DNA of 64,000 bases from Chinchilla lanigera (Eukaryota > Chordata > Mammalia > Rodentia > Chinchillidae), in the NCBI RefSeq assembly GCF_000276665.1, contig NW_004955404.1:33542155-33606154 (forward strand), written 5' to 3'. Both the position numbers and the translations under genes were made by a program. Below are positions 55,886-64,000 of this stretch, one piece after another. Numbering within the stretch: position 1 is the first letter of the stretch; each line of letters starts with the position of its first letter. The notes beneath the pieces were generated by a model. The model was not told the DNA's origin. It made no database searches and saw nothing but the letters and a program-made list of their open reading frames with translations.

Positions 55886-56192
55886 GTGCATTTAAACTCA
55901 TTTGAGAGAATGCCTCTTAGTTTAATACATGTATAAACTAAATCCATTATAGTGTTCGTGGAGAAGATAGCCTGGTCACAGACCACTGCTAAAAAGACCT
56001 AAGACTGTTTTCAGATAACTTCTGCAGTGGAACTGCTTCTGCGACTGGAACATATGACAAGAATCAGAGTTTTCTGAGTTGCAGTAAAGGGAAAAAGACT
56101 ATGTTCATAGCAGTGCCAACATGTGAAGTGGAGCCTTATATATTTCATCACCTACGATGGAAATAGTTAACCCTGGAAGAGATTACCAAAAG

Positions 56193-56198
56193 AATAAA
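56193..56198 (+). terminator. distal poly(A) signal of TPT1 3' UTR
   Basis: AATAAA 24 bases before the A20 tail, the signal used by the copied transcript. Confidence 0.85.
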
Positions 56199-56241
56199 AA
56201 GACGTAACTCAGTTGGAAGTTAAAAAAAAAAAAAAAAAAAA

Positions 56242-56256
56242 GATAAGAACCCACGA
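56242..56256 (+). repeat. right target-site duplication of TPT1 retrocopy
   Basis: GATAAGAACCCACGA directly after the A tail, matching the left copy at all 15 positions. Confidence 0.97.
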
Positions 56257-56718
56257 GAGGGACTGCATGCTAAGCTGTCGAGAAAGAGAGAAGGAGTGAT
56301 TAAGTCCCACTAAGCCATCCGAGGATGTTTCAAATGACAGCTTAGGAACAGGACAGGTATTTCTAGGTCCTGCCTGCGCTGTGAAGTCCTCACACGGGAG
56401 TTTCAGCAAACTAGGCCAGCCCAGCATTTCCGTCTCATCTAACTCAGCCAAATAAGTCCTTCCACCCTGTCCCCAACTCAGAAAAAAGAGAGGTGGAATA
56501 GAGAAACAGAGTAATGGAATTAGACCAGTCACTTTGGGGTCTTCCGGAAGGGAAGAATGCAGCTCCTAGACCATGTTCATCCATTCCAGCACCTGTTCGA
56601 TGTTCTATCAGGTGATAGTTCATAAAAGGAAAGACACAGACAATGGTTGGAAAAAGTTAATCTCAGAAGTTACAGCATAAGTCAACACATTTCTGATTTA
56701 CTGTGGTACACTGCTAAA

Positions 56719-56719
<1 letters not shown>
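56257..56719. other. no gene recognised
   Basis: Single-copy looking, a 107-codon minus-strand frame enters the A tail of the retrocopy and is not credible. Confidence 0.5.
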
Positions 56720-56754
<35 letters not shown>

Positions 56755-56897
56755 TTTTTGAGACAGGGTTTTGCTATGCAGTTCAGGCTGACCTTGAGCT
56801 CACTTTGTAGCCCAGGCTGGCCTCGAACTCGCAACGCTCCTCCTGCCTCTGCCTCCCGGGTGCTGGGATTACAGGCGTGCGCCGCCACACCCGATCC
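56720..56897 (-). mobile_element. B1-like SINE, young type, with (GT)n tail
   Basis: GT repeat 56720-56753 directly before CTTTTTGAGACAGGG, both arms, ending CGCCACACCCGATC. CTAAATT before and after suggests a short target duplication. Confidence 0.94.
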
Positions 56898-57100
56898 TAA
56901 ATTCTTTTTCTAATTTAAACAAATTCTGTGTCCTTATCTTAATGGACTTCACTGAGATGAATTGCTAGAGATTTCTTAACTTTTTGCCCTTTTTTTTTTA
57001 GGCAGCATGGAACTGTGGAGAAAATTGCATCTTTTGGGAGATTTTTAAAAGTCTATATCATAATTAACTCCAAGAGCTACCAAATATACTGCCACACTAG

Positions 57101-57193
57101 GGCTGGGGATATAGTTCAGAGGCACAAGTGCCTGCCTAGCAAGTGCAAGGTCCTGAGTTCGATTCCAAGTACAAAAAAAAAAAAAAAAAAAAA
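57101..57193 (+). mobile_element. ID SINE, first of a nested pair
   Basis: GGGCTGGGGATATAGTTCAG, GCCTAGCAAGTGCAAGG, GAGTTCGATTCCAAGTAC, A tail of about 20. CAAATATACTGCCACA at 57081-57096 is its left target duplication; the right copy lies beyond the next element. Confidence 0.95.
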
Positions 57194-57198
57194 CATTT

Positions 57199-57311
57199 AG
57201 GGGCTGGGGATTTAGCTCAGCGGCAAAGCGCCTGCCTGGCAAGCGCAAGGTTGTGAGTTCGATTCCTGATACCAGAAGAAAAGACCAAAAAAAGAAAAAA
57301 GAACAAAAAAA
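57199..57311 (+). mobile_element. ID SINE, second of a nested pair, near consensus
   Basis: GGGGCTGGGGATTTAGCTCAG, GCGCCTGCCTGGCAAGCGC, GAGTTCGATTCCTGATACC, A-rich tail. Both elements share one outer duplication (right copy 57312-57327), so this one entered the A tail of the first. Confidence 0.96.
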
Positions 57312-57479
57312 CAAATATACTGCCACAGGTGTGACTCTAAGGTTTTCCGGCGTCCAATGCAAGCAGAAAATACTGTTTCTTTTGGAACTGCAGATGGCGA
57401 AGGAGCGAAACAGGTGCAGTACGATCAACTGCAAACAGCCAAGTGCATCCCAGAGGCCGTCACTGTCCTACACGCTTCA

Positions 57480-57610
57480 TACAGGTTATCATGTTGCATC
57501 TTCACAAAAACCTGCGGGGCAGGTATTAATATTCTTGCTCTACAGGTGAGGAAACAGGAGCTCATAAAGATTAAAGCTCTTGTGCAAGTCCATCTCCTTA
57601 GGAACTGACT
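57480..57610 (-). mobile_element. MIR, reverse orientation
   Basis: TACAGGTGAGGAAACAGGAG, CTCTTGTGCAAGTCCAT, the inverted MIR core. Confidence 0.7.
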
Positions 57611-57624
57611 GCACTCAGGTGTAC

Positions 57625-58262
57625 GTGTCTGTGTGTGTGTTCCGAGCCACACACCTCTGTTTCCTCATAAATCAGGTCCAGCAGGAGAAAAGCACACTCA
57701 CTCTGAGGTAAAGCCTGCGGCAGGCAGAGTCTTCCTGGGGTCAGGTGACCTCAGAGCAGTCGCTCCACACAGTATTTTACTTCCCTCAGCATCCCGTATG
57801 TTAATTCTGGTAAATGGCTAGGCTCAGCTCCCTGTTAGAGAGCGGAGGACCACACTGTCATAGGACATCTTTGTGCTTCTGCCCTTGTCTCTATACTTAC
57901 CTGGAGAGGGGAGGAGTCTCTATAACAATGTAAAATTCGCTCTCTTCTTCACTACCGGCCACCAGTTTAATACGAGTGAGTTCCTTGTAGGAACTGAATT
58001 GTGCCTCTCTACTTGCAAGAGTCAGGGTGCCTCAGAGCTCCACACAGAAGAAACAGTGGACACTGCTCCACACAGTAGTGCTGTTCCTCATTCACGCACG
58101 GAGACGCTAAGACTTCATCAAGATTTACGGGGCTGAATTACTCAACCTTGGAAAGATGTGCAAGCCAGCCTCAACCATGTCCCACGGGTTGTGCATTCTG
58201 GAATATAGTTTTAAAGACACTAGGGACAACAGTCAGAAGCAGAAATTTTAAGATGAAGGAAA
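57625..58262. other. no gene recognised
   Basis: A 87-codon plus-strand frame (57873-58136) has no known motif. No SINE. Confidence 0.45.
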
Positions 58263-58395
58263 AAGCTGGGCGTGGTGGCGCATGCCTATAATCCCAGCAC
58301 TCAGGAGGCTGAGGCAGGAGGATCGTTGCGAGTTCAAGACCAGCCTGGGCTACAAAGTGAGCTCAAGGCCAGCCTGAACTGCATAGCGAGACCCT
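58263..58395 (+). mobile_element. B1-like SINE, cut at its 3' end
   Basis: AAAGCTGGGCGTGGTGGCGC to GCATAGCGAGACCCT, then unrelated sequence without the TGTCTC and A tail. Confidence 0.92.
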
Positions 58396-58448
58396 AGGAC
58401 ATATAGTTGGAGATGATGGACTATGTCTTAAAATCAGCAGTGAACAGA

Positions 58449-58675
58449 CAAGCTTACTAACACACACCTGTAATCCTAGCACTTCGGAGGCTGAGGCAGG
58501 AGGATCAGCACGAGTTTGGTGCCAACCTGGGCTACATAGTGAATTAAAGCCCAGCCTGAACAATATAACAAAACCCTGCCTTAAAATAAAAAGCTTTTTT
58601 AAAAAAAAAGGCTAAGGCTGTAGGCCAGTGCAAAAGCTCTGGGTTCGATCCTCAGCACCACCAAAAAGAAAAGAA
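58449..58675 (+). mobile_element. B1+ID dimer
   Basis: AGCTTACTAACACACACCTG to AACCCTGCCTT, A-rich linker, GGCTAAGGCTGTAGGCCAG, GCTCTGGGTTCGATCCTC and an A-rich tail. Confidence 0.85.
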
Positions 58676-58759
58676 TTACCAACTGAGGGAGCCTGGCCGC
58701 AACTCATTCTGCCTTCCTCTGTTAAAGAACATGTACAGCGGTTTTTGCGTTTTGCCTTG

Positions 58760-58845
58760 TTTGTGGTGCGCGTGTGCTGCTAGGGGTCCAGCCCGGGGCC
58801 TGTGTGTGCTGGGCAAGCAGCACAGAGCGCTTCCTTCCATCTTCA
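58760..58845 (-). mobile_element. ID-like SINE, diverged
   Basis: GCTAGGGGTCCAGCCCGGGG, TGTGCTGGGCAAGCAGC. Both ends are decayed. Confidence 0.5.
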
Positions 58846-58849
58846 GAGC

Positions 58850-59250
58850 CTGTGGGGCCGGGTGCAGCTCGAAGCCTGCGCCCACACCCCACCCCACCCG
58901 GCTCCCACGCGCCAGGCCGGGGCAGGCGGTGGGCCAGGTCCCGAGGGGACTCCTCCCTGCGGGAGAAGCACAGGGTCTGCGGCCCAGGCAGAGTCCGGAG
59001 CGAGGGCTGGGCAGCGGGCAGGGAGAACCGTGAGCGGAGCTCCAGGGCGCCAAGGGCCCGGCGCGCCGGGAGTGGGTTCGCCTCCTGTGTGGCTGTGCGC
59101 GCCCAGCTCCTGGAAGGGGCGCTGCACTCCGACGGTCACAGAAACCCAAGGGCGGAGAGGTGGCACCCAAGGGAGGTGCGACCGAAGCCCTGGGCCAAGG
59201 GAGTCCCAAACAGGCGGAGAAGCCAGGCACCGGTTGTACAAGGGCTTGGG
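58850..59250. other. CpG-rich block, no gene recognised
   Basis: High GC with many CpGs (CGGGCGGG-like and GGCGCGCCGG words). Frames of 100 to 207 codons are open in four or more phases on both strands over the same bases, the sign of stop-poor GC-rich DNA. A CpG-island promoter is possible. Confidence 0.4.
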
Positions 59251-59430
59251 GCAGCTCAGGCTGGAGGTCCAGAGGCGGTGACAAGAAGACAAAACTGACA
59301 GAACAGAACGCCCAGTGGGCTTGAATGCCTTTGGAGGAAGCTCAGAGACGGTTAAAGAAAAAACAAGGATAAAAGCAGTTAGGAGGAAAGGAGGAAAAGG
59401 GGGAAGAGGACGGAAACAGTACACCACAGT

Positions 59431-59580
59431 AGTCGGTGTGGGGTTGCACTCATGTAATCCTGGCACTCAGGAGGCTGAGGCAGGAGGATCACCCCGAGTA
59501 CAAAGCTAGTCTGCGCTACAGAGTCAGTTCAAGGAGCGTGACCTGCACAGCAAGGCCCTGTCTCAGTAATAGTAATAAAA
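59431..59580 (+). mobile_element. B1-like SINE
   Basis: GTCGGTGTGGGGTTGCACTC to GGCCCTGTCTC, tail (AATAGT). Confidence 0.85.
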
Positions 59581-59715
59581 GATCACGTAGTTCAGATATA
59601 AATAATACTTACCTAGTCATGAAGCCATAATCTGGTAAATGCTGAAGATGAAATTAAATTATGGTATATCTATATGCAGAAAATGAGGGGATGGTATATT
59701 TGTGTTTGAGTTGTG

Positions 59716-59757
59716 TGTGTGTGTGAGAGAGAGAGAGACAGAGAGAGAGTGTGTGTT
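59716..59757. repeat. (GT)n(GA)n microsatellite
   Basis: GTGTGTGTGTGTGAGAGAGA, ACAGAGAGAGAGTG. Confidence 0.9.
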
Positions 59758-59793
59758 TAAGAATGACTGGTTAAAAAAAGAATGATTGGTAAG

Positions 59794-59983
59794 GCCAGGC
59801 ACGGTGGTTTATGTCTGTAATCCCAGCACTTGGGAGGCTGAGGCAGGAGGATCATCATGAGTTCAAGGCCGGCCTGGGCTACGTGAGTTCAACTATGTAG
59901 GCTGAAATATATAGCAAGATCTTGTCTCAAAAAAAAAAGAAGGAGAAGGAGGAGAGAAAGAGGAAGAAGAAGAAGAAGAAGAC
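59794..59983 (+). mobile_element. B1-like SINE with GAA-rich tail
   Basis: AAGGCCAGGCACGGTGGTTT to GATCTTGTCTC, A run, then GGAGAAGGAGG and (GAA)n. Confidence 0.92.
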
Positions 59984-60188
59984 AGGAAGCGAATAGACCA
60001 TAACTGAAAACATAGGTAAAGCAGTGTAAGTAATCATCAGTTATCTGGTGATATGGATATAATCACCAAAAGTGACAAGTAAAAGTTTGGTTCAGGAATG
60101 CTGGTAGAGATCCAGAAAATGGAGAGGAGAGAGAAGTGGCAGGCAAATGACAACTACTTTTAATAAACTTTTAAAGAGCTAATAGTCT

Positions 60189-60275
60189 GGGGTTGGGGAT
60201 GTAGCTCAGGGACAGAGTGCTTGCCAAGCATGCATGAGGACCCGGGCTCAACCCCTAGTATTGTTTAAAAAAAAT
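60189..60275 (+). mobile_element. ID SINE
   Basis: GGGGTTGGGGATGTAGCTCAG, TTGCCAAGCATGCATGAGG, CGGGCTCAACCCCTAGTA, tail A8. Confidence 0.88.
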
Positions 60276-60287
60276 AAGTCTTAGTTA

Positions 60288-60369
60288 GGGGCTGGCGATA
60301 CAGCTTACCCACTCAACACTTGCCTGGCAAGCATGAGGTCCTGAGTTCGATTCCCTGTCCCCCCACAAA
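60288..60369 (+). mobile_element. ID SINE
   Basis: GGGCTGGCGATACAGCTTAC, TTGCCTGGCAAGCATGAGG, GAGTTCGATTCCCTGTCC. AAGTCTTAGTTA (60276-60287) and AAGTCTTAATTA (60370-60381) flank it. Confidence 0.92.
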
Positions 60370-60479
60370 AAGTCTTAATTAACTAAAAGATACTCATAAA
60401 TGTTAATTTTATTAAAGAAATTTACATAGCATTAATAAAGACTCATACTTGGTCCATCTCTAAATATAAAGCCTAATTC

Positions 60480-60636
60480 TTTTATTTTTTTGTCTTTTTG
60501 AGACAGGGTCTCACTATGCAGTTCAGGCTGGCCTTGAGCTCACTTTGTAGCCCAGGCTAGCCTCAAACTTGCAATGATCCTCCTGCTCCGCCTGCCTAGT
60601 GCTGGGATTACAGGCATGCACCACCATACCTGCCTC
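60480..60636 (-). mobile_element. B1-like SINE, young type
   Basis: TTTTTTGTCTTTTTGAGACAG, both arms, CTCCTGCTCCGCC (a small deletion), ending CACCATACCTGCC. Confidence 0.94.
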
Positions 60637-60734
60637 TAATTGATTCTTTAATTTCCATTCCTGACTGTTGTCCCTAGTGTCTTTGAGAATATATTCCACA
60701 AAGCACATTACTGAATCTTTAAACCAGAGCATTC

Positions 60735-60860
60735 AAGCTGGGTATGGTGGCATATATCTGTAATCTCATGTAGTGGGAGGCTGAGGCAGGAGGATTATGA
60801 GTTTGAGGCCAGCTTGGACTACATAGTGAAAGTGTCTCCAGAAAACAAAACAAAATGTAA
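60735..60860 (+). mobile_element. B1-like SINE
   Basis: AAGCTGGGTATGGTGGCATA to GAAAGTGTCTCC, tail (AAAAC)n. Opposite to the preceding B1, about 100 bases away. Confidence 0.9.
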
Positions 60861-62068
60861 AAAAAACATGAGCACCAATAATGCTGTAACAATAAAAATT
60901 AGGAAGGTAATGTAAGGGCGGAATCTCATTTTAATACAAAGAAAGCTTATTAGCAAAGGAAAGTCTAATCCCTGAGAAGGGAAAAAACAATAATAATCAA
61001 AAACTGGAAAGGGTCAGAAAGTTAGCAAAAAAGGGAAAAAAATATTAATCTACAGATTGTTTACTGCAAAGACGGGGGAGTACCCCTCTTCTACCATTTT
61101 CCAAAAACCAACAAGAAGCAATAAAAATGTCTTCGTGGGTGAAGGTGATGCATATCTTAGCCCCAGCAGGAAGTCTGAAGGTAGACAGCTCGCGGGAAGC
61201 AGTCACCGGCTTGGCCACAGCTGGGGGCGAATGCCCAGAGCTCACCGAGGGTTTCAGGACAGCAAGCTGCGCTTTGGTCTTCGGGCTCAAATTCTGGGAG
61301 CATCGGGCAATGAAGACGCAGGGGAGTAACTGTCACATCGTATAAAGGGTGCTGCTGGGCCCCAGGTCCTGACCTTACCTTCTGCGGTCAAATGCCTCCC
61401 CCGCCACCCTCACGAGAGGCAGAGGTCCGTTGTCTGGACCCAGGGCCAGCTGCAGATGTCCAGGCACAGCGGAGGGTGCAGCTCAGTGCAAATGGAAGTG
61501 GGGGCGTTAAACAAGTTTGCATACAGACTCAAGCATCCCAGCCAGGCTCCGAGGCCGCCTTCAGACTTCTGTGAGGAGCACTGCTGCCCTGAAAGGGGAG
61601 CGCTCTGAAGGGGAGGCACCACGCGCGCCCTTCAGATAGAGGGCAGCCTGGGAGCCTCCACCGCAAACAGCACAGAGGCAGCCCCAAGGCCCCAAGAGCG
61701 AAGCCCCGGCCCTCCTGTGCCTCACCCCAAAAGGAGACACATCGCATTCCCTGACGAGAGGGAGGAGAGGACTCTAGACCAGGTATGATTTCATTTAGAA
61801 GAAATAAATGGATGAATTGGGTTTTGCATCCAGGATTCTGGCAGTCACATCTGTCTTCATTCCAGCTAGTGCTTCTATTACAAACACCACCCAGCATGGT
61901 CTTCCTAGTGAAATCCAGAAGGCTGCCTGCCTTCTCTGCTTCCCCTCTACCTTCCTCCACTCGGCAGAGTTAGTTACCTTTGTATATTTACCCCCTGACT
62001 CGTTATACCGCACTTACCAGCGAGACAGTATTTGGTTATCTTATACCCTTGCCATTGCCTTGGGTATG
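60861..62068. other. no gene recognised
   Basis: GC rises at 61130-61750. A 143-codon minus-strand frame (61529-61960) and others overlap without a known domain. Confidence 0.4.
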
Positions 62069-62083
62069 GAAATCTTTCCTACA

Positions 62084-62282
62084 AAAAAAAAAAAGAGGTG
62101 GGTGTGGTGGTGCACGCCTGTAACCCCAGCACTTGGGAGGCTGAAGCAGGAGGATCGTTGCAAGTTCAAGGCCAGCCTGGGCTACAAAGTGAGCTCAAGG
62201 CCAGCCTGAACTGCATAGCGAGACCCTGTCTCAAAAAGACCAAGAAAAAAAAAAAAAAAAAAGAGAGGGAGAGAGAGAAAAA
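62084..62282 (+). mobile_element. B1-like SINE, young, perfect target duplication
   Basis: An A run precedes the unit; body GAGGTGGGTGTGGTGGTGC to GACCCTGTCTC with both arms and AAAAAGACCAAG tail. GAAATCTTTCCTACA at 62069-62083 and 62283-62297 is identical. Confidence 0.97.
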
Positions 62283-62394
62283 GAAATCTTTCCTACATTA
62301 TAAACTCCCGATGGAAAAACCAGTGACCTACCCATCCTTGACACACCAATATCTCCAATCTCTTGGCTGTAAGTCCATTACAAGAATCAGGTAG

Positions 62395-62479
62395 TGGGGC
62401 CAGGGATTTAGCTCAGTGATGCAGCCCCTGTCTGGCAAGCATGGGGTCCTGAGGTCAATTCTCAGTACAAAAAAAAAAA
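62395..62479 (+). mobile_element. ID SINE
   Basis: GGGGCCAGGGATTTAGCTCAG, CCTGTCTGGCAAGCATGGGG, GAGGTCAATTCTCAGTAC, A tail. AAGAATCAGGTA before (62382-62393) and after (62480-62491). Confidence 0.93.
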
Positions 62480-62491
62480 AAGAATCAGGTA

Positions 62492-63450
62492 TGGACATCA
62501 AAGGGTTACTTATCAGCTCCTTCCTGGAATTCCACGGATGCTGAGGAAGAGCCTAAGTCAGTGATATCAAACCAAGTGCCCAAAAGTGCACCCCAAACCA
62601 CTTATTTATTGAAAAATGCCAGCACTGTGATTGAACCTCCATACTGAGGTTTTTGTTTAGGAAAAAACAACTCCTACCTTACCATCTTTTGCCTAAAAAT
62701 ACCCCACAATAACAAAGCCTTGAGTGATACAGTTTTTACTGAAAGATAAAAGTTTGCACTTGGCGTGCTTTTGCACAGTTAGTGTGATCTTTGCTGCTGT
62801 GTTTGTCAAACCTTGGCTCATATTTGGTTAGTTTGAGAGCAACACATGGGCACCTACATCATCTGTCAGTCTGTTTCTTGTATCAGATTTGATATGCAAA
62901 GCTGGAAACAGCTGCTCATAAGCATAAGTGATCCAAACACAGTAAGAAAAGCAATCCTAAGTGCTTTCATTGACTTAAAAATATTTGGCCGAGAATTCCA
63001 CACTTCAAAGATTTCACTTTCAGAACTGCTAACTGACCTCTCCTTTCACACCCTGTCTTTCCGTGTTACACACAGGTGACAGAATTCCAGATAGGACTTT
63101 CTTGAAATTCCAAAAACTCCATTTACCAATTTCCAAAATCTAACTGGTAAAAGCAGGAAAGATCAAGTTCTTCAAATCTGACTTAATCTGGAGAAGTCAG
63201 AAAACACAGTGTTGTCTCCACCTAACAGAACTATAAAAATCAGCGACTGCAGTTCTCCCTTACAGCTGCTACAATGCTATAAAATTCCTCACAGATTTCC
63301 TGACGGCTGTGGGATCATCTGTAAATGTGGTGGAATTTTCTAAATCCCTTTTTAGATTTGGAAAATTTTTCAGCTGCCCACTTTCAAGATCTGGGGTGAC
63401 TTGGCTTGCACATGACAGAGAAGGCTCACTGGCCTATGCACTGGAAAATA
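62492..63450. other. no gene recognised
   Basis: AT-rich, a 77-codon plus-strand frame (62846-63079) has no known motif. Confidence 0.45.
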
Positions 63451-63454
63451 CAGC

Positions 63455-63562
63455 AGAAGGGCCAGGGGTATACAGGTCAGCAGTGCAGTCCCTGCCTAGA
63501 AAAAGTGAGGTTCCGGGTTCAATTCCCAGCTCCAAAAAGAAGAAAAAGAAAGAAAAGAAAAG
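63455..63562 (+). mobile_element. ID SINE, old
   Basis: GGGCCAGGGGTATACAGGTC, CCCTGCCTAGAAAAAGTGAGG, GGGTTCAATTCCCAGCTCC, tail rich in AAAAG. Confidence 0.8.
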
Positions 63563-64000
63563 ACAGCAGAGTATGTTCTGTTTATGAATGTAACACTAAA
63601 TACATTTATTACTTCTGTATAATAAAAACCATGAAAGTTTCTGCAAGCTATAATAAATAATTCCCTAAAAACATAGCCACCCGTGAGATTCTCTCTGTAC
63701 TCCAGGGAGAAAAAAGTCACCACTCAGCCAATTTAGTAAACACTCTTAAGAAAAGTCAGGCCTGCAAAAGCAGCATGGTTTCAAATAACTCCTCTATCTG
63801 GATCATCTGGTTTCCCACATCAGAGTGACACCAGGAAGGAGACAGCGGGAAGGGGACCTTTTACAAGGTCCTTATCAACATCTTAGGAAGTGGGGACGTG
63901 GCGGTAACCGCAGGCTGGTGGAAGCAGAGATCTGCAGGGCTCTCTCTAGGCCTCACTCTGATACCAGATGTGGCCTTTGGTCTACTTCCCTGCAGGACCA
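63563..64000. other. no gene recognised
   Basis: Single-copy looking to the window end; no repeat or coding signal seen. Confidence 0.5.

Larger units (their letters stand above)
55027..56241 (+). pseudogene. TPT1: TPT1 (TCTP) full-length processed retrocopy
   Basis: An intronless copy of the whole TPT1 mRNA. It opens with CTTTTCCGCC, the 5' TOP motif at the parental transcription start, so reverse transcription reached the cap. Next come a pyrimidine-rich 5' UTR, the start codon at 55140, 56 open codons, a 400-N gap, and the TPT1 3' UTR from 55708 (for example GGCTGCTGCTTGTCATCCAC and GGAGTGGAGGCATTG). Poly(A) signals lie at 55880-55885 and 56193-56198, followed by A20 at 56222-56241. Perfect 15-bp duplications flank it. 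The parental gene has several introns, some interrupting the stretch seen here, so this is not the parental locus. Use of the distal signal shows that the long mRNA form was copied. Whether it is a dead pseudogene or an expressed retrogene cannot be decided, because two thirds of the coding region are hidden. Confidence 0.95.

Noticed and set aside
57199..57275. ID units as functional tRNA genes
   Set aside because: They carry A- and B-box-like words, but they end in GGTACC plus A tails, recur dozens of times and do not show a full cloverleaf with acceptor stem.
58676..59466. Open frames of 159-207 codons on both strands
   Set aside because: They overlap in four or more phases over GC-rich DNA, start or end in SINE-like sequence and show no domain. 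Stop-poor composition explains them.
1..64000. A previously undescribed multi-gene system
   Set aside because: No gene cluster, defence locus or biosynthetic set is visible. The window is vertebrate non-coding DNA with one recognised retrocopy.

Overview
This is a non-protein-dense stretch of a rodent nuclear genome. It is saturated with short retroposons of three kinds: tRNA-derived ID-like SINEs, 7SL-derived B1-like SINEs, and older B1+ID dimers of the B1-dID type. There are also ancient mammalian MIR and Tigger relics. B1-dID-type dimers next to young ID monomers ending in GGTACCGG plus an A-rich tail point to a rodent outside the mouse-like lineage. A hystricognath or squirrel-related lineage is possible, but I cannot name the species. 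No bacterial, plasmid, phage or CRISPR features are present, and no intact L1 was seen.

The only protein-coding sequence I recognise is at 55027-56241. It is a full-length, intronless copy of the TPT1 (TCTP) mRNA. It begins with the pyrimidine-rich 5' TOP end of the mRNA and has the start codon at 55140 followed by 56 intact codons. A 400-base run of N (55308-55707) hides the rest of the coding region. The 3' UTR follows, with a proximal and a distal poly(A) signal, then a 20-base A tail. The whole insert sits between perfect 15-bp target-site duplications (55012-55026 and 56242-56256), the signature of an L1-mediated processed retrocopy. It landed just downstream of a CpG-rich block (about 54620-54970) that carries a YY1-type motif and could act as a borrowed promoter.

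Layout: 1-31 kb is SINE-rich intergenic or intronic DNA, with CpG-rich patches near 3.0, 6.2, 10.9 and 12.2 kb, an LTR-like segment at about 7.3-7.7 kb and a short Tigger-derived MITE at 15.63-15.72 kb. 31.5-37.5 kb is GC-variable, with CpG-rich blocks at about 31.7-32.5 and 37.1-37.5 kb and a decayed Tigger transposon at 34.2-35.1 kb. 39-41.4 kb is SINE-poor. 43.6-44.1 kb holds a SINE, a TA/TG microsatellite and a perfect 81-bp tandem duplication. A second LTR-like segment lies at about 44.22-44.47 kb and a second Tigger relic at 51.14-51.65 kb. 54.6-56.3 kb is the CpG block plus the TPT1 retrocopy. 57-64 kb returns to SINE-rich DNA, with a CpG-rich block at 58.85-59.25 kb.

Apart from the TPT1 retrocopy, no protein-coding gene, tRNA gene or structural RNA gene was recognised. 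Most long open frames run across SINEs, simple repeats or GC-rich sequence and look fortuitous. No operon-like or multi-gene system exists here. The interest lies in the retrocopy, its possible promoter, the young SINE insertions with clean duplications, and a few local tandem duplications.
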